In this document: positions 23,508-35,693 of the stretch, piece after piece
Position numbering within the stretch: the stretch's first letter is position 1
Layout of the letters: each line of letters begins with the position of its first letter
Assembly (NCBI GenBank): GCA_947683425.1
Contig: CANTUQ010000051.1
Span: 1,116,001-1,180,000, forward strand
DNA from: Excoecaria cochinchinensis
Taxonomy: Eukaryota; Streptophyta; Magnoliopsida; Malpighiales; Euphorbiaceae
Length of the DNA stretch: 64,000 bases
Direction of reading: 5' to 3'
Position numbers and translations under genes: made by a program
The notes under the pieces: generated by a model
Told to the model about the DNA's origin: nothing
What the model saw: only the letters and a program-made list of their open reading frames with translations
Database searches by the model: none

Positions 23508-24597
23508 CTCTTCAATCTTGCTCTCAAACACTTCCAAAACTAGTTCCAACCCACACAAACAAGAGAGGAAACGCAAGAAACGGGAAAGAAGAGAAAAAGG
23601 GAAAGAACGGGAGAGATAGAGAGAAAAGCCCCAACGTGAAATCTGCTCTCCCTCTCTTTCTTCTTTTCCTTTAACTCTTTTCCCATTAATTGCCCACCTA
23701 CCAAGCCACTTGTCCCTCTCCTATTGGGCCAAACATCCACTCACTTGACTTTTCCACTCTAAGCACCATACACAAACCACACACAACCATGTCTTGAATA
23801 AATATCTTTAAGGCACCAAACACCACTCACACCATATTATTCCTTAAAACCCACTTACATCCAAAGCACCATACATACAACCCATACTATAAAACCCCTT
23901 AATCCACTTATATCCTACTTCTATACACTACAAGCACACTCTAACATTTCCCTTTATAACCTACTTAATTAATTACTTTGCCATTAAATGCTTATTATCC
24001 AATTTTCCGCAAGCACAAATTAATGATATACCCTTGAATTCCCGAGTTAATGCGCCAATTCCGACCAGGCTTGATTTGGGGTGTGACAACAGGCCTCAGA
24101 CCCCAAGCAACAATATAATATTTACATTTGCTAAAAAAAACTGGCAGCACCCCGGCAAGGGTGTGCCCAAACTCTTGCATAATGAAGAAGAAACGGAACG
24201 GGCCTCAGACCCCAAACAGCGATGCAATATAATCACCTTTGCTTTTTAATTCCTTCAAAATATATGAATTCCTAAGGCTGTATTTATATTCTAAACACTA
24301 ATTATTCCTTGAACAGCATACATTCGTGAACAAACTTATTTACAATGTCAATCAAGATTAAACTGGCCACTAATTCCATTAATTCAAAAGAAAAAGAAAT
24401 CCCCTTGCTCATAATAATAATAAAACAAAGAAAAATGGGAGTATCTTACTAACCTGGAAGTCGAGACCCACTTAAGAAGTCAAAAAACTGAAAACTGGTG
24501 CGAAAAAATGCATTTTGAAAAGACAAAAACGAAAAAAAAACTGTTGGAAACAAAGGAAAAGGCGTCGGTGTGGAGAAGAAGGAGAAGAAAACAATTT

Positions 24598-24642
24598 CCC
24601 GTCGGTACTTGCGTCTTTATATAGATTTTAAGTACTGACGGG
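24598..24642. promoter_or_regulatory. Candidate two-way core promoter (element D copy)
   Basis: CCCGTCGGTACTT (24598-24610) and AAGTACTGACGGG (24630-24642) are inverted with one mismatch around TTTATATAG. The plus-strand gene starts about 300 bp away (24937). The minus-strand ORF start is about 700 bp away once LTR2 is removed. GACGGGC motifs beside it repeat those in the Tat LTR. Confidence 0.5.
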
Positions 24643-24936
24643 CTTCCCGCCCATATAGCGACGGACGGGCATTCCGTCTATCTATCCAGATTCCCTCATT
24701 AATTACCTAATTAATGCGCGTGATATGCACAATGCACGATTCGCCAGGTGGACAATTACAGACGGGTTCGCTGTCTAAATAAAGAGAAGGGTTAGCCGTC
24801 TGTCACCCAAATCTATAAAATTCAACCATTTTTCTTGAATTTCGTGCCCCTTCCTTATTTTAGCTCCAAAATAGGCTATTTTCTCTAGTTTTTTCCCTTT
24901 TTTCCTTTTAGCAACTGTGGCCTTAGCTATCAAGGC

Positions 24937-26214
24937 ATGAATTCTCCTTTCCTTTCCAAGTTGCACCGTATCTTAGATGATGCTCAAATTTGGGAACACA
25001 GTACTCTTGCCCCCCTTTCTGGACTGAGGTTTTTACGGAGAGTCAAGGTAGACTACACCCTTCTTTTGGCTGCAACCCACTTCTGGGATCCTCGTTTTCA
25101 TGTTTTCAAGCTCACCTATTAGGAAATATGCCCCTTGCCTGAAGAATTTGCTGCTATCATCGAAAGTTGGTATCCACCTGGTGCTTTGCCTTGCGTACCT
25201 CGCTGCGGTTTGATCCAAATCCGTGATATTGCCTTGTCCTTAAGTGTACCTCCTTCTGACGCTTCTCGTCTAGTTCCTCAGGGCTCAGTATTTTCTTTGG
25301 AACCTCTGATTGAAGCAATGGATGAATTCTCCAACATTCCCTCATACAGCGTAAGTGTCATCTTCCTCTTTTGCCTGATGAAGTATCTAGTCGTGACCTC
25401 AGAGGAGCTGCTCGGAGACCCTCGTTTGTTTGGAATTCTGGATGACTTTCATCACGGGCTCACACCTTTCCCCCTCATTCTAGCTGAGACTATCTTGGGT
25501 TTGGACTCTATTCATGTCGGGTCTACCACTTCATTCTCTGGGAGCTCCTTATTACTCCAAGTATGTCATTGTTTTAAAAGGTAGTGCGTCCCTTGTGGAT
25601 TTTCACACTAGATTTTCTTAGCGGGAAGTACGTCCTTTCGGATTTTCACACAGCCCTATGCCTAATTTTTGCCTGAAGTAAATCCAACTTACTCCAGCGG
25701 CTTATCCTTGCCTTTTATTTTATTCTCTTTGGCTTTTATTTTCTTTGTCTTTCTTTGTTTCCCCTATCAGATTTGGTTGCAGGAGAAATTAAAGCTTTTG
25801 TTAGAGCCCCCTCCTAGAGTCATCAATCGGTACTCTGTGAAGTGTTTCCTCCCTCGACGTCGTCTGTATTTACCTGGGACTCCTGATGAGTGCATTACCA
25901 GATTCAGTGAGATATCTGATGATGATATTAGCTTTACGCAGGCTTGGCTTCCCTTGTCCGGTGCAGTTATTTATGGGTCTTCAGGATATGTTCCCTTATG
26001 CGGGCTCCGTGAGGCGACTTTCTACATCACAGCTCGTTGCTCCCGTCAACTCGGAGTAACTCAGGATGTGGTGAGACTCCCTTTATCTTTTCGAGGTGGA
26101 GTCCTTTCTGCGGCCTTTGCCTCCCGCTATCATGAGCTTTGGAGCCGACTTCCATTGAAAACCGTCATACCTTTGTTCGGAAACCATTTTACCATCTCTA
26201 CCAGGGCATACTAG
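24937..26214 (+). pseudogene. Antisense accessory gene of element D, two exons (DUF7745-like)
   Basis: Exon 1 is 24937-25560 (208 codons, exactly as in C) and exon 2 is 25783-26214. The intron of 222 bp has donor CAA/GTATGT and acceptor TTGCAG/GAG, phase 0. The protein starts MNSPFLSKL and holds HFWDPRFHVF, PLPEEF, then in exon 2 VPLCGLREATFY. A TAG at 25120-25122 replaces the Gln codon seen in C, and a TAG at 26212-26214 cuts the tail about 14 residues short. Without splicing the frame ends a few codons into the intron, so two independent copies support splicing. It is convergent with pol and divergent from the sense ORF. DUF7745 resemblance is from pattern recall. Confidence 0.7.
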
Positions 26215-27127
26215 AGATGGATACTTAGCCCGACAGCTGATAACCGAACCCGACGACTGAGGCATTTGGCCAACGAGAGTAGTAGTAGGGCATAGTTTAG
26301 CTTTACATGGATTTTGAGCAGTATGTTTCTTTTTCAAGCAGAATTGGACAATAATGTAAATGAATAAATCAAACTTATTTCATTTCACAAATTTGTGTAC
26401 ATTTCAGTACGACTTCAGCATACATGATCGCTTTTTGACATTAATTCACTTATGTAAGACTACATTCATTCATGGAACTAAATCCTGACAGCATCAAACT
26501 CCTATCTCCAATCAGCCCTGTCACACCCCGAACTGGGCCTAGTCGGAATATGCTTGCTCGATCGGAATGAGTGAGGGTAATTCGGTAATTTGTACATGAA
26601 TAGTAGGAATAATAAGGATTTATTTGCAAAGAAATTAATTAAATGAGTTAAGTGAAGGAAATATTATGGTGTACTTATTGTGTATGGAAGTAGGGTATAA
26701 ATGGATCTTAGGAAATGATTTGGTGTGATTCAAGTGTGGTACCATGGGGATATTATTGTAAGAGGTACTTGTGTGTGTTTGGTGTATGGTGTATGTGAGA
26801 AATAAGTATCAAGTGGATTGTGGGTATGGAACTAAAGATGTAGGATATTTTATGAGAAGTGATGTAGTGTGTGTATGTGTATGGTAACTTGAATTGAGAA
26901 GTCAAAGTAAGTAATGTGGACCAATAGGAAGTGGACAAATGGATGTGGTAGGTGTGCATTAAGTGTGAAAAGGAAGACAAAGCTAAAGTGAGAGGAGTCC
27001 ACGTTTTTGCCTTTCATCTTCCCGATTTTTCCATTTCTTTTCCTTTCCTTCCCTTTCTTTGCTCCATCTCTTGGTTTTGAGTGAATTAGAAGTGAGTTGG
27101 TGGAGCTTGAGAAGCAAGATTGTTAAG

Positions 27128-27331
27128 GTAAGTTGGAGCTTTAGGGTTCCTGCGGTTGGGGTTCTCTTCCTTCTCCTTTTCTTTTGATTTTGTGTAAGTT
27201 AGGGTTTTCAATTAAAAGTAATTTCTGGGTTTTTGGTCTGTGCAAGTTGGTGGTAACAAGAGGAGGCTCAAGGGCAAGGAAACGATTGTAGATAGAAGCT
27301 AGAAAAGGAACTGTGGATTTTTGATTCCCAG
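27128..27331 (+). other. Intron-like segment of the LARD LTR with micro-ORF 27240-27302
   Basis: Donor AAG/GTAAGT at 27128 and acceptor CCCAG/GTTTGGG ending at 27331 give 204 bp. The reading frame from GTG 27240 (VQVGGNKRRLKGKE...) ends in TAG after 20 codons. The 3' LTR has the same segment at 32206-32409. Confidence 0.5.
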
Positions 27332-28418
27332 GTTTGGGAAACTTTATTTTTATATATATGAATTTTTATATATATTCATGTATGATATGAGTTTCTTGAG
27401 TGAGTTGTGATGATTTGTGATGATGGTAGTGAGTGTTGACTCAAATGACTTATTGGTGCATGTGAATAGGTTTTTAGGTGAAAAACTGGTTTAGAATACA
27501 CTGGACCTTTCTTCGGTTATTATACTGTTTTGGGAGTTTTAGAACTCCAAATCATGCGATTCTTGAACCATTAGAACCATGAATGCCATTACTTTAAATG
27601 TCTCAGAAATAGCCTTGGACAAATTCTCGCTCTAAGACATCGAAAAATTGATTACAAATGTAGTGTCCCTGTTGTGTCGGGTTGTTTGACCAGTATGGGT
27701 TTTGGAGTGCATATCTGGAGTTGTAGACATCCAATCAATGTGAAACTTGTTTTATTTGAAAGCTAAGACGTAGTAGAACATTTGTTAAGAAGACCACTTT
27801 TCCTAAAAACGAGGTTTAGAGGTCGGTTTTCGCGATACTAGTTTATAGTAGAAAGCAGTCCGTTTTGGTAGCTGAGGCGAGCCTCTGTCGCGAGCGCGAC
27901 AAGGGTCGCGACCTCGCGACAGAAAAACATGTTTTGAGCCTTTTCTTCTCTATTTTTGAGTCTAGGATTGACCGGGATCAATCCCGTGCCTTTCCCATCA
28001 GTTATTACGCATGTTTAGGGTAATTAATTGACTATGCAAGTAATTATCGTTGGGAAAACTTAGGAGTACATTTACGATTGGTGATTTAACTAGTAATTAA
28101 TCATAGATATAATCCTATGAAGGATTGTTTATGAATGAGTGCTATTATGTGATAGTTTCATGAATAACCTAAGCATGATGTACCATACGTATGAATGAAG
28201 AATAGTAAATAGTATTGACATTATAGATTATATAAATGGATATTATTTGTGGCATGTTTTATCGAAATTGTTGATACGAATATGGGATTTATGTTGTTAA
28301 TGATGTGTGGCTTGCGGGAGATGAGGTAAGAGACTTTGGGATGTGTTTCGTGTGTTTGTGGATGAGTTGAGGAAGGAAAGATCTTGCAAAAGTCTGCGGA
28401 TTTTCAGAATCATGACTC

Positions 28419-28770
28419 TGTCGCGATCGCGACACTGTCGCGAGCGCGACAGAGACCGATGATTTTGATGCTGTGCCGTCGCGAGCCCGCGATAGCAATA
28501 GCTTGTCTGCTCTCTGTCGTGAGCGCGACAACCGTCGCGATTGCGACAGAGCACATTGTTGGCCTGTGCCATCGCGAGCACGCGATTTGTCGCGACCCCG
28601 CGATAGCACTGCTTGTCCTCTGTCGCGATCGCGACAACATCGCGAGCGCGACAGAGCCGGGCCCTTCTCTCCTTCCCGCGATCGCGAAGTCCGTCGCGCG
28701 TGCACAGCGAAGAGACTATGGTCTCTGTCGCGAGCGCGACAGGCATCGCGAGCGCGACGGATATGTTGTG
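28419..28770 (+). repeat. CG palindrome cluster, LARD 5' LTR
   Basis: About a dozen inverted units such as GTCGCGATCGCGAC, GTCGCGAGCGCGAC and ATCGCGAGCACGCGAT. The duplicate is 33497-33848 in the 3' LTR, where one CpG has changed (GCGAGCACGAC). Overlapping frames in both strands rich in Arg, Asp and Ser come from the repeat. Confidence 0.92.
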
Positions 28771-29075
28771 TTAATTGAGTTTTCTCCGGTGATTCCAATG
28801 TTTGAATTCCGAATTTGTGTTGCCTTTAGGTGTATTCTTTGACTATGTTGTGAAGTATGTTAATATAATTGAATATATTATGCATATCTATATTTATGAT
28901 CTTTCTCTAAGATTATTATGATATGCTTAAGTGTAAATTGTATGATGCATTACTGACTTTATGATTTTTATTCATATGTCTCACCTATTGCTGATTTCGT
29001 AAAGTGACATAAATTATGCGATGTGAAATATGATTTGTATGATGCATGACCTGCGAGAGTCAGTGTAGTGGATAG

Positions 29076-29089
29076 TTAGGCATGCCTAA
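29076..29089. repeat. Covarying palindrome, LARD 5' LTR
   Basis: TTAGGCATGCCTAA, followed by GTAGCTGC and by GGACCCTGATCAGGTCC. Repeated at 34154-34167 in the 3' LTR. Confidence 0.85.
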
Positions 29090-29998
29090 TAGAGTCTTTG
29101 TAGCTGCAGCGCCCTTTGAACGATTTGGACCCTGATCAGGTCCCACGACTGGTTCCTCGCGAACCCTTTGATATGAAATGTTTTTGGAATGTGGAAAAAG
29201 ATGATGTTGCTTTTTGACTAGTACCTGTATGGTACATTATATTATATGTTTCCTCTGAGGTTTACCCGGTCAGAGATCGGGCTATATGTTCCCTCATGAG
29301 TACTCGTTATCCACTATTGTGAGTCAGCAGGTATTTTGATGGTTTGTTTTATTCTGTTTTGAAATAGTCATCAGAATGTGATATCTGAATGAGTAAGAAT
29401 CAGTTTATATGTATATGAAAATGACTACGGGCTTCAGAAGGTAAATCTGTATTTAGTAAACATGATTTTCAGTTAACGGGATTATCCGTATTTGGCATGT
29501 GATTGGTCATTGGTTTTTGAATGCTTTGAAATAATTCGATCGATGTATTTATGTATATGAGTTAAGCATGGTTTTATTGTATACAAGCAGGTGAATCAGA
29601 TTGGTTGTGAGGGTAAGTATATAAGATGTAATCGTACTTTCTGCATGATTTTGATATGAATGTGAAGTGATGTGATTATGCCTTCAGTCTCCGTTATGGG
29701 AGTGTTTCCAGCATGATATGCTATGTATTAGAGTGTGCAGCAGAAGTGTGGTGTTTTGGATGTTTTCTTGGGTATGTGGCTCAGCATGATAACACTGGTG
29801 TCGTGTTTTGGGTTATGACTGTTTTGGCCCATTCCTGATATATGTATATGATTATATGTGTGAGTTTCCGAATGAATGCCTTTATTATGCAAATCTGTTT
29901 AGATATATGTTTTGAATATTCGCAATTGCCATTTGAATGTATTTTGCCTTGACGACCATTGTGAATGGCCGTCCATATTATTATGTTTGTTTTCCCCA

Positions 29999-30037
29999 CT
30001 AAGCGTTATCGCTTAGCACGGGTTCTTTTCCCCGTGC
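29999..30037 (+). promoter_or_regulatory. Double hairpin, LARD 5' LTR
   Basis: CTAAGCGTTATCGCTTAG then GCACGGG-loop-CCCGTGC, 411 bp before the LTR end. The second copy is 35077-35115. Confidence 0.85.
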
Positions 30038-30453
30038 AGGTGGCAGGTTTGCTTCTGTTCGAGTCGCGCATCTGCAGAGTCGGCCACATAGGAGTTAGAA
30101 GTGATGGATTTTGTTTAATTTCTGTAGCCTGGATTTTGTAATTCTGATGAATATGTATATGTAATAATATGTAAAGATACTTATATAATATTCTGAGCCA
30201 TGTAAATATTTGTATAGCGAAGTTTGGAGAATAACTTCTATTGTATGCTTGTAAGTTTTCACAACTGTATGCTTTTGCTTAGTGTATGCACATTTGCGAA
30301 ATATACATGTCCAAATCTACTCCTCAAGTTTTAAATTCTTCCGTATTTTAGTATGCTTTGTCTCGCTTCAGTCCGGTAACACACCTACTCGTACGGCCTC
30401 CTACTCCATTGCGGAAGGGTTCGTCCACGTATGAGTTGGGGTGTTACATTTAG

Positions 30454-30465
30454 TGGTATCAGAGC
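30454..30465 (+). other. Primer binding site (initiator tRNA-Met)
   Basis: TGGTATCAGAGC, five bases after the 5' LTR, matches the complement of the initiator tRNA-Met 3' end used by many plant LTR elements. Confidence 0.9.
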
Positions 30466-30602
30466 ATAAGATTCTGGTTGCCTTATTTGTTTGAGTATTG
30501 GGTCTGTGTATGTTACTTGTTATGTGTCGAGTCTTTGTTTGAGAGTCAGTTTTGTGTCGTGGCCTAATGCAGATGCGTCTTGTCCTACGTGTGTTATGTT
30601 AG

Positions 30603-30816
30603 ATGGAACCTGAACCGAATGAGAAGGTGAATGAGATGACAGAAAGTGTGAACCCAGTTAGTACTGATCAAAATGTTTCGTTTCTGTGCACCTTTTGGTT
30701 AGAATTCCGGTCTTGTTTCTAATGATAGAACATTAGTGCAAGAATTGATTCGAATTTTGGATAGACTGACTGCTCCTAGGATTTCTCAAGGTTTTGTTCA
30801 GAGTGTATCTCAGTAA
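30603..30816 (+). pseudogene. gag remnant of the LARD
   Basis: ATG at 30603 opens an acidic N-terminus (MEPEPNEKVNEM) that stops after about 38 codons. In another frame, LVQELIRILDRL and FVQSVSQ follow, ending at the TAA 30814-30816. The pattern resembles a chromovirus gag N-terminus after a frameshift. No capsid core or zinc knuckle remains. Confidence 0.5.
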
Positions 30817-31581
30817 AGAAAGGTATCGAGTAAGTGGATGAGTATTTGGATCTTATAAGGTTTTGGTAGTACTCTATATGCCTGTCAGCTATCTCCAGAA
30901 AAGTATTTGAATAAAAGCATCTTGAATCATGGGGATGGGACAAAGTGCATCATTATTCGCATCAATTGCATTTTCTCTGCATTATTCTGCATACATGAAT
31001 CATCGCATACTCAATGCATCATCATCATCCCTTTGACAATACATGATAAGCATATGCATATATGTTTTGATTGAGGGAAAGCTGACAAGGTATATATGTA
31101 CTATTTGATATTAAGATTAAGGGTAAAGATGACGCACTCAGCAATCGTTTAGAAAAGTGTTTTGTGTTTGATTAAAGATTAAACAGAAAGAGTATTTTGG
31201 GGCCGAAAAAAAAAAAAAGATTTTAAAGTGTGATAGGAGTGTTAATGGTAAAGAGAAACGTAAGTATGATGGACATCTTTTAAGTAGCGAAGGATTTATG
31301 TATCAATTGGCGAAGTTAGTTGGTTTATGTGTAAAGTGTTCGGGTTTTGATTTCAGTCGGGCATTTAAGTAATGATTGTTCTGATAAATGTGTTTGATGC
31401 GAATATAAGAAAGTATTCTACGTTTGGTGTAAGTTGAGTAGGAGGTAATTAAGAGCACCGCAATAGTAATAAGTGTAAGTAAGTGAATAGTTTTAAAATG
31501 CAATGTATGAGTCTGAAGGTGAGTTGAAGTGTAGTTTTGGAGTTTCTTCTGGTGTATGTGAATTTCGAGGACGAAATTCTT

Positions 31582-31596
31582 TTAGGAGGGAAGATT
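31582..31596 (+). other. Polypurine tract of the LARD
   Basis: TTAGGAGGGAAGATT directly before the 3' LTR. Confidence 0.8.
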
Positions 31597-34500
31597 TGTC
31601 ACACCCCGAACTGGGCCTAGTCGGAATATGCTTGCTCGATCGGAATGAGTGAGGGTAATTCGGTAATTTGTACATGAATAGTAGGAATAATAAGGATTTA
31701 TTTGCAAAGAAATTAATTAAATGAGTTAAGTGAAGGAAATATTATGGTGTACTTATTGTGTATGGAAGTAGGGTATAAATGGATCTTAGGAAATGATTTG
31801 GTGTGATTCAAGTGTGGTACCATGGGGATATTATTGTAAGAGGTACTTGTGTGTGTTTGGTGTATGGTGTATGTGAGAAATAAGTATCAAGTGGATTGTG
31901 GGTATGGAACTAAAGATGTAGGATATTTTATGAGAAGTGATGTAGTGTGTGTATGTGTATGGTAACTTGAATTGAGAAGTCAAAGTAAGTAATGTGGACC
32001 AATAGGAAGTGGACAAATGGATGTGGTAGGTGTGCATTAAGTGTGAAAAGGAAGACAAAGCTAAAGTGAGAGGAGTCCACGTTTTTGCCTTTCATCTTCC
32101 CGATTTTTCCATTTCTTTTCCTTTCCTTCCCTTTCTTTGCTCCATCTCTTGGTTTTGAGTGAATTAGAAGTGAGTTGGTGGAGCTTGAGAAGCAAGATTG
32201 TTAAGGTAAGTTGGAGCTTTAGGGTTCCTGCGGTTAGGGTTCTCTTCCTTCTCCTTTTCTTTTGATTTTGTGTAAGTTAGGGTTTTCAATTAAAAGTAAT
32301 TTCTGGGTTTTTGGTCTGTGCAAGTTGGTGGTAACAAGAGGAGGCTCAAGGGCAAGGAAACGATTGTAGATAGAAGCTAGAAAAGGAACTGTGGATTTTT
32401 GATTCCCAGGTTTGGGAAACTTTATTTTTATATATATGAATTTTTATATATATTCATGTATGATATGAGTTTCTTGAGTGAGTTGTGATGATTTGTGATG
32501 ATGGTAGTGAGTGTTGACTCAAATGACTTATTGGTGCATGTGAATAGGTTTTTAGGTGAAAAACTGGTTTAGAATACACTGGACCTTTCTTCGGTTATTA
32601 TACTGTTTTGGGAGTTTTAGAACTCCAAATCATGCGATTCTTGAACCATTAGAACCATGAATGCCATTACTTTAAATGTCTCAGAAATAGCCTTGGACAA
32701 ATTCTCGCTCTAAGACATCGAAAAATTGATTACAAATGTAGTGTCCCTGTTGTGTCGGGTTGTTTGACCAGTATGGGTTTTGGAGTGCATATCTGGAGTT
32801 GTAGACATCCAATCGATGTGAAACTTGTTTTATTTGAAAGCTAAGACGTAGTAGAACATTTGTTAAGAAGACCACTTTTCCTAAAAACGAGGTTTAGAGG
32901 TCGGTTTTCGCGATACTAGTTTATAGTAGAAAGCAGTCCGTTTTGGTAGCTGAGGCGAGCCTCTGTCGCGAGCGCGACAAGGGTCGCGACCTCGCGACAG
33001 AAAAACATGTTTTGAGCCTTTTCTTCTCTATTTTTGAGTCTAGGATTGACCGGGATCAATCCCGTGCCTTTCCCATCAGTTATTACGCATGTTTAGGGTA
33101 ATTAATTGACTATGCAAGTAATTATCGTTGGGAAAACTTAGGAGTACATTTACGATTGGTGATTTAACTAGTAATTAATCATAGATATAATCCTATGAAG
33201 GATTGTTTATGAATGAGTGCTATTATGTGATAGTTTCATGAATAACCTAAGCATGATGTACCATACGTATGAATGAAGAATAGTAAATAGTATTGACATT
33301 ATAGATTATATAAATGGATATTATTTGTGGCATGTTTTATCGAAATTGTTGATACGAATATGGGATTTATGTTGTTAATGATGTGTGGCTTGCGGGAGAT
33401 GAGGTAAGAGACTTTGGGATGTGTTTCGTGTGTTTGTGGATGAGTTGAGGAAGGAAAGATCTTGCAAAAGTCTGCGGATTTTCAGAATCATGACTCTGTC
33501 GCGATCGCGACACTGTCGCGAGCGCGACAGAGACCGATGATTTTGATGCTGTGCCGTCGCGAGCCCGCGATAGCAATAGCTTGTCTGCTCTCTGTCGTGA
33601 GCGCGACAACCGTCGCGATTGCGACAGAGCACATTGTTGGCCTGTGCCATCGCGAGCACGCGATTTGTCGCGACCCCGCGATAGCACTGCTTGTCCTCTG
33701 TCGCGATCGCGACAACATCGCGAGCGCGACAGAGCCGGGCCCTTCTCTCCTTCCCGCGATCGCGAAGTCCGTCGCGCGTGCACAGCGAAGAGACTATGGT
33801 CTCTGTCGCGAGCACGACAGGCATCGCGAGCGCGACGGATATGTTGTGTTAATTGAGTTTTCTCCGGTGATTCCAATGTTTGAATTCCGAATTTGTGTTG
33901 CCTTTAGGTGTATTCTTTGACTATGTTGTGAAGTATGTTAATATAATTGAATATATTATGCATATCTATATTTATGATCTTTCTCTAAGATTATTATGAT
34001 ATGCTTAAGTGTAAATTGTATGATGCATTACTGACTTTATGATTTTTATTCATATGTCTCACCTATTGCTGATTTCGTAAAGTGACATAAATTATGCGAT
34101 GTGAAATATGATTTGTATGATGCATGACCTGCGAGAGTCAGTCTAGTGGATAGTTAGGCATGCCTAATAGAGTCTTTGTAGCTGCAGCGCCCTTTGAACG
34201 ATTTGGACCCTGATCAGGTCCCACGACTGGTTCCTCGCGAACCCTTTGATATGAAATGTTTTTGGAATGTGGAAAAAGATGATGTTGCTTTTTGACTAGT
34301 ACCTGTATGGTACATTATATTATATGTTTCCTCTGAGGTTTACCCGGTCAGAGATCGGGCTATATGTTCCCTCATGAGTACTCGTTATCCACTATTGTGA
34401 GTCAGCAGGTATTTTGATGGTTTGTTTTATTCTGTTTTGAAATAGTCATCAGAATGTGATATCTGAATGAGTAAGAATCAGTTTATATGTATATGAAAAT

Positions 34501-35526
34501 GACTACGGGCTTCAGAAGGTAAATCTGTATTTAGTAAACATGATTTTCAGTTAACGGGATTATCCGTATTTGGCATGTGATTGGTCATTGGTTTTTGAAT
34601 GCTTTGAAATAATTCGATCGATGTATTTATGTATATGAGTTAAGCATGGTTTTATTGTATACAAGCAGGTGAATCAGATTGGTTGTGAGGGTAAGTATAT
34701 AAGATGTAATCGTACTTTCTGCATGATTTTGATATGAATGTGAAGTGATGTGATTATGCCTTCAGTCTCCGTTATGGGAGTGTTTCCAGCATGATATGCT
34801 ATGTATTAGAGTGTGCAGCAGAAGTGTGGTGTTTTGGATGTTTTCTTGGGTATGTGGCTCAGCATGATAACACTGGTGTCGTGTTTTGGGTTATGACTGT
34901 TTTGGCCCATTCCTGATATATGTATATGATTATATGTGTGAGTTTCCGAATGAATGCCTTTATTATGCAAATCTGTTTAGATATATGTTTTGAATATTCG
35001 CAATTGCCATTTGAATGTATTTTGCCTTGACGACCATTGTGAATGGCCGTCCATATTATTATGTTTGTTTTCCCCACTAAGCGTTATCGCTTAGCACGGG
35101 TTCTTTTCCCCGTGCAGGTGGCAGGTTTGCTTCTGTTCGAGTCGCGCATCTGCAGAGTCGGCCACATAGGAGTTAGAAGTGATGGATTTTGTTTAATTTC
35201 TGTAGCCTGGATTTTGTAATTCTGATGAATATGTATATGTAATAATATGTAAAGATACTTATATAATATTCTGAGCCATGTAAATATTTGTATAGCGAAG
35301 TTTGGAGAATAACTTCTATTGTATGCTTGTAAGTTTTCACAACTGTATGCTTTTGCTTAGTGTATGCACATTTGCGAAATATACATGTCCAAATCTACTC
35401 CTCAAGTTTTAAATTCTTCCGTATTTTAGTATGCTTTGTCTCGCTTCAGTCCGGTAACACACCTACTCGTACGGCCTCCTACTCCATTGCGGAAGGGTTC
35501 GTCCACGTATGAGTTGGGGTGTTACA
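31597..35526 (+). mobile_element. 3' LTR of the LARD
   Basis: Same length as the 5' LTR (3930 bp) and practically identical. It is followed by the target duplication AGCCC and by the resumed 3' region of element D. Confidence 0.97.
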
Positions 35527-35693
35527 AGCCCTATCGGGTTTTCATGATTGGATATTTTCTCTCAAGCCTCTAATTTTTGCCCAGGATGCCTTTTTTCGGT
35601 TTTCACCCTGACGAGGCACCCGATTTTAGCAGGGCCGCCTTTTTTCGGTTTTCAACCCGCGGGGCTTTTATTCTCTACTTTTGATTTTCGTCT

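Larger units (their letters stand above)
19915..24088 (-). mobile_element. LTR2, solo LTR of 4174 bp
   Basis: On the minus strand it runs from TGTCACACCCC (24088) to GGGTGTTACA (19915). The duplication ACAGG is at 19910-19914 and 24089-24093. It is related to the LARD LTRs along its length and shares all four conserved modules. It splits the region between the two accessory genes of element D. It holds no long credible coding region. Confidence 0.95.
26519..30448 (+). mobile_element. 5' LTR of the LARD
   Basis: It starts TGTCACACCCC and ends GGGGTGTTACA. It contains the intron-like segment (27128-27331), a small CG palindrome pair near 27885-27925, the main CG cluster (28419-28770), the palindrome at 29076-29089 and the double hairpin at 29999-30037. 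Differences from the 3' LTR were noticed near 27158, 27735, 28736 and 29064. Confidence 0.96.
30449..31596 (+). mobile_element. Internal region of the LARD
   Basis: 1148 bp with only a gag remnant near its start. Its 3' end has TTTCGAGGACGAAATT just before the polypurine tract, a phrase I know from the 3' ends of plant chromoviruses of the Tekay/Del type. Hence the element is probably a deletion derivative of a chromovirus. About 30817-31560 has no recognisable gene. Confidence 0.8.
26519..35526 (+). mobile_element. LARD-like non-autonomous retrotransposon with 3930-bp LTRs
   Basis: Two direct LTRs of equal length (26519-30448 and 31597-35526) enclose 1148 bp. AGCCC flanks both ends (26514-26518 and 35527-35531). 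A PBS matching initiator tRNA-Met and a polypurine tract sit at the right places. I counted four base differences between the LTRs by eye, about 0.1%, so the insertion is very recent. It lies in the 3' region of element D, downstream of pol, in the opposite orientation. Confidence 0.97.

Noticed and set aside
28289..28842. Several overlapping frames of 76-169 codons on both strands, duplicated at 33367-33920
   Set aside because: They are translations of the CG palindromes (RARD, SRSR, IATE patterns in all frames), and the same happens at 40526-41114 and 21845-22193.
26519..35526. A 3.9-kb direct duplication read as a segmental tandem duplication
   Set aside because: TG...CA ends, PBS, polypurine tract and the AGCCC target duplication show that the copies are LTRs of one element.
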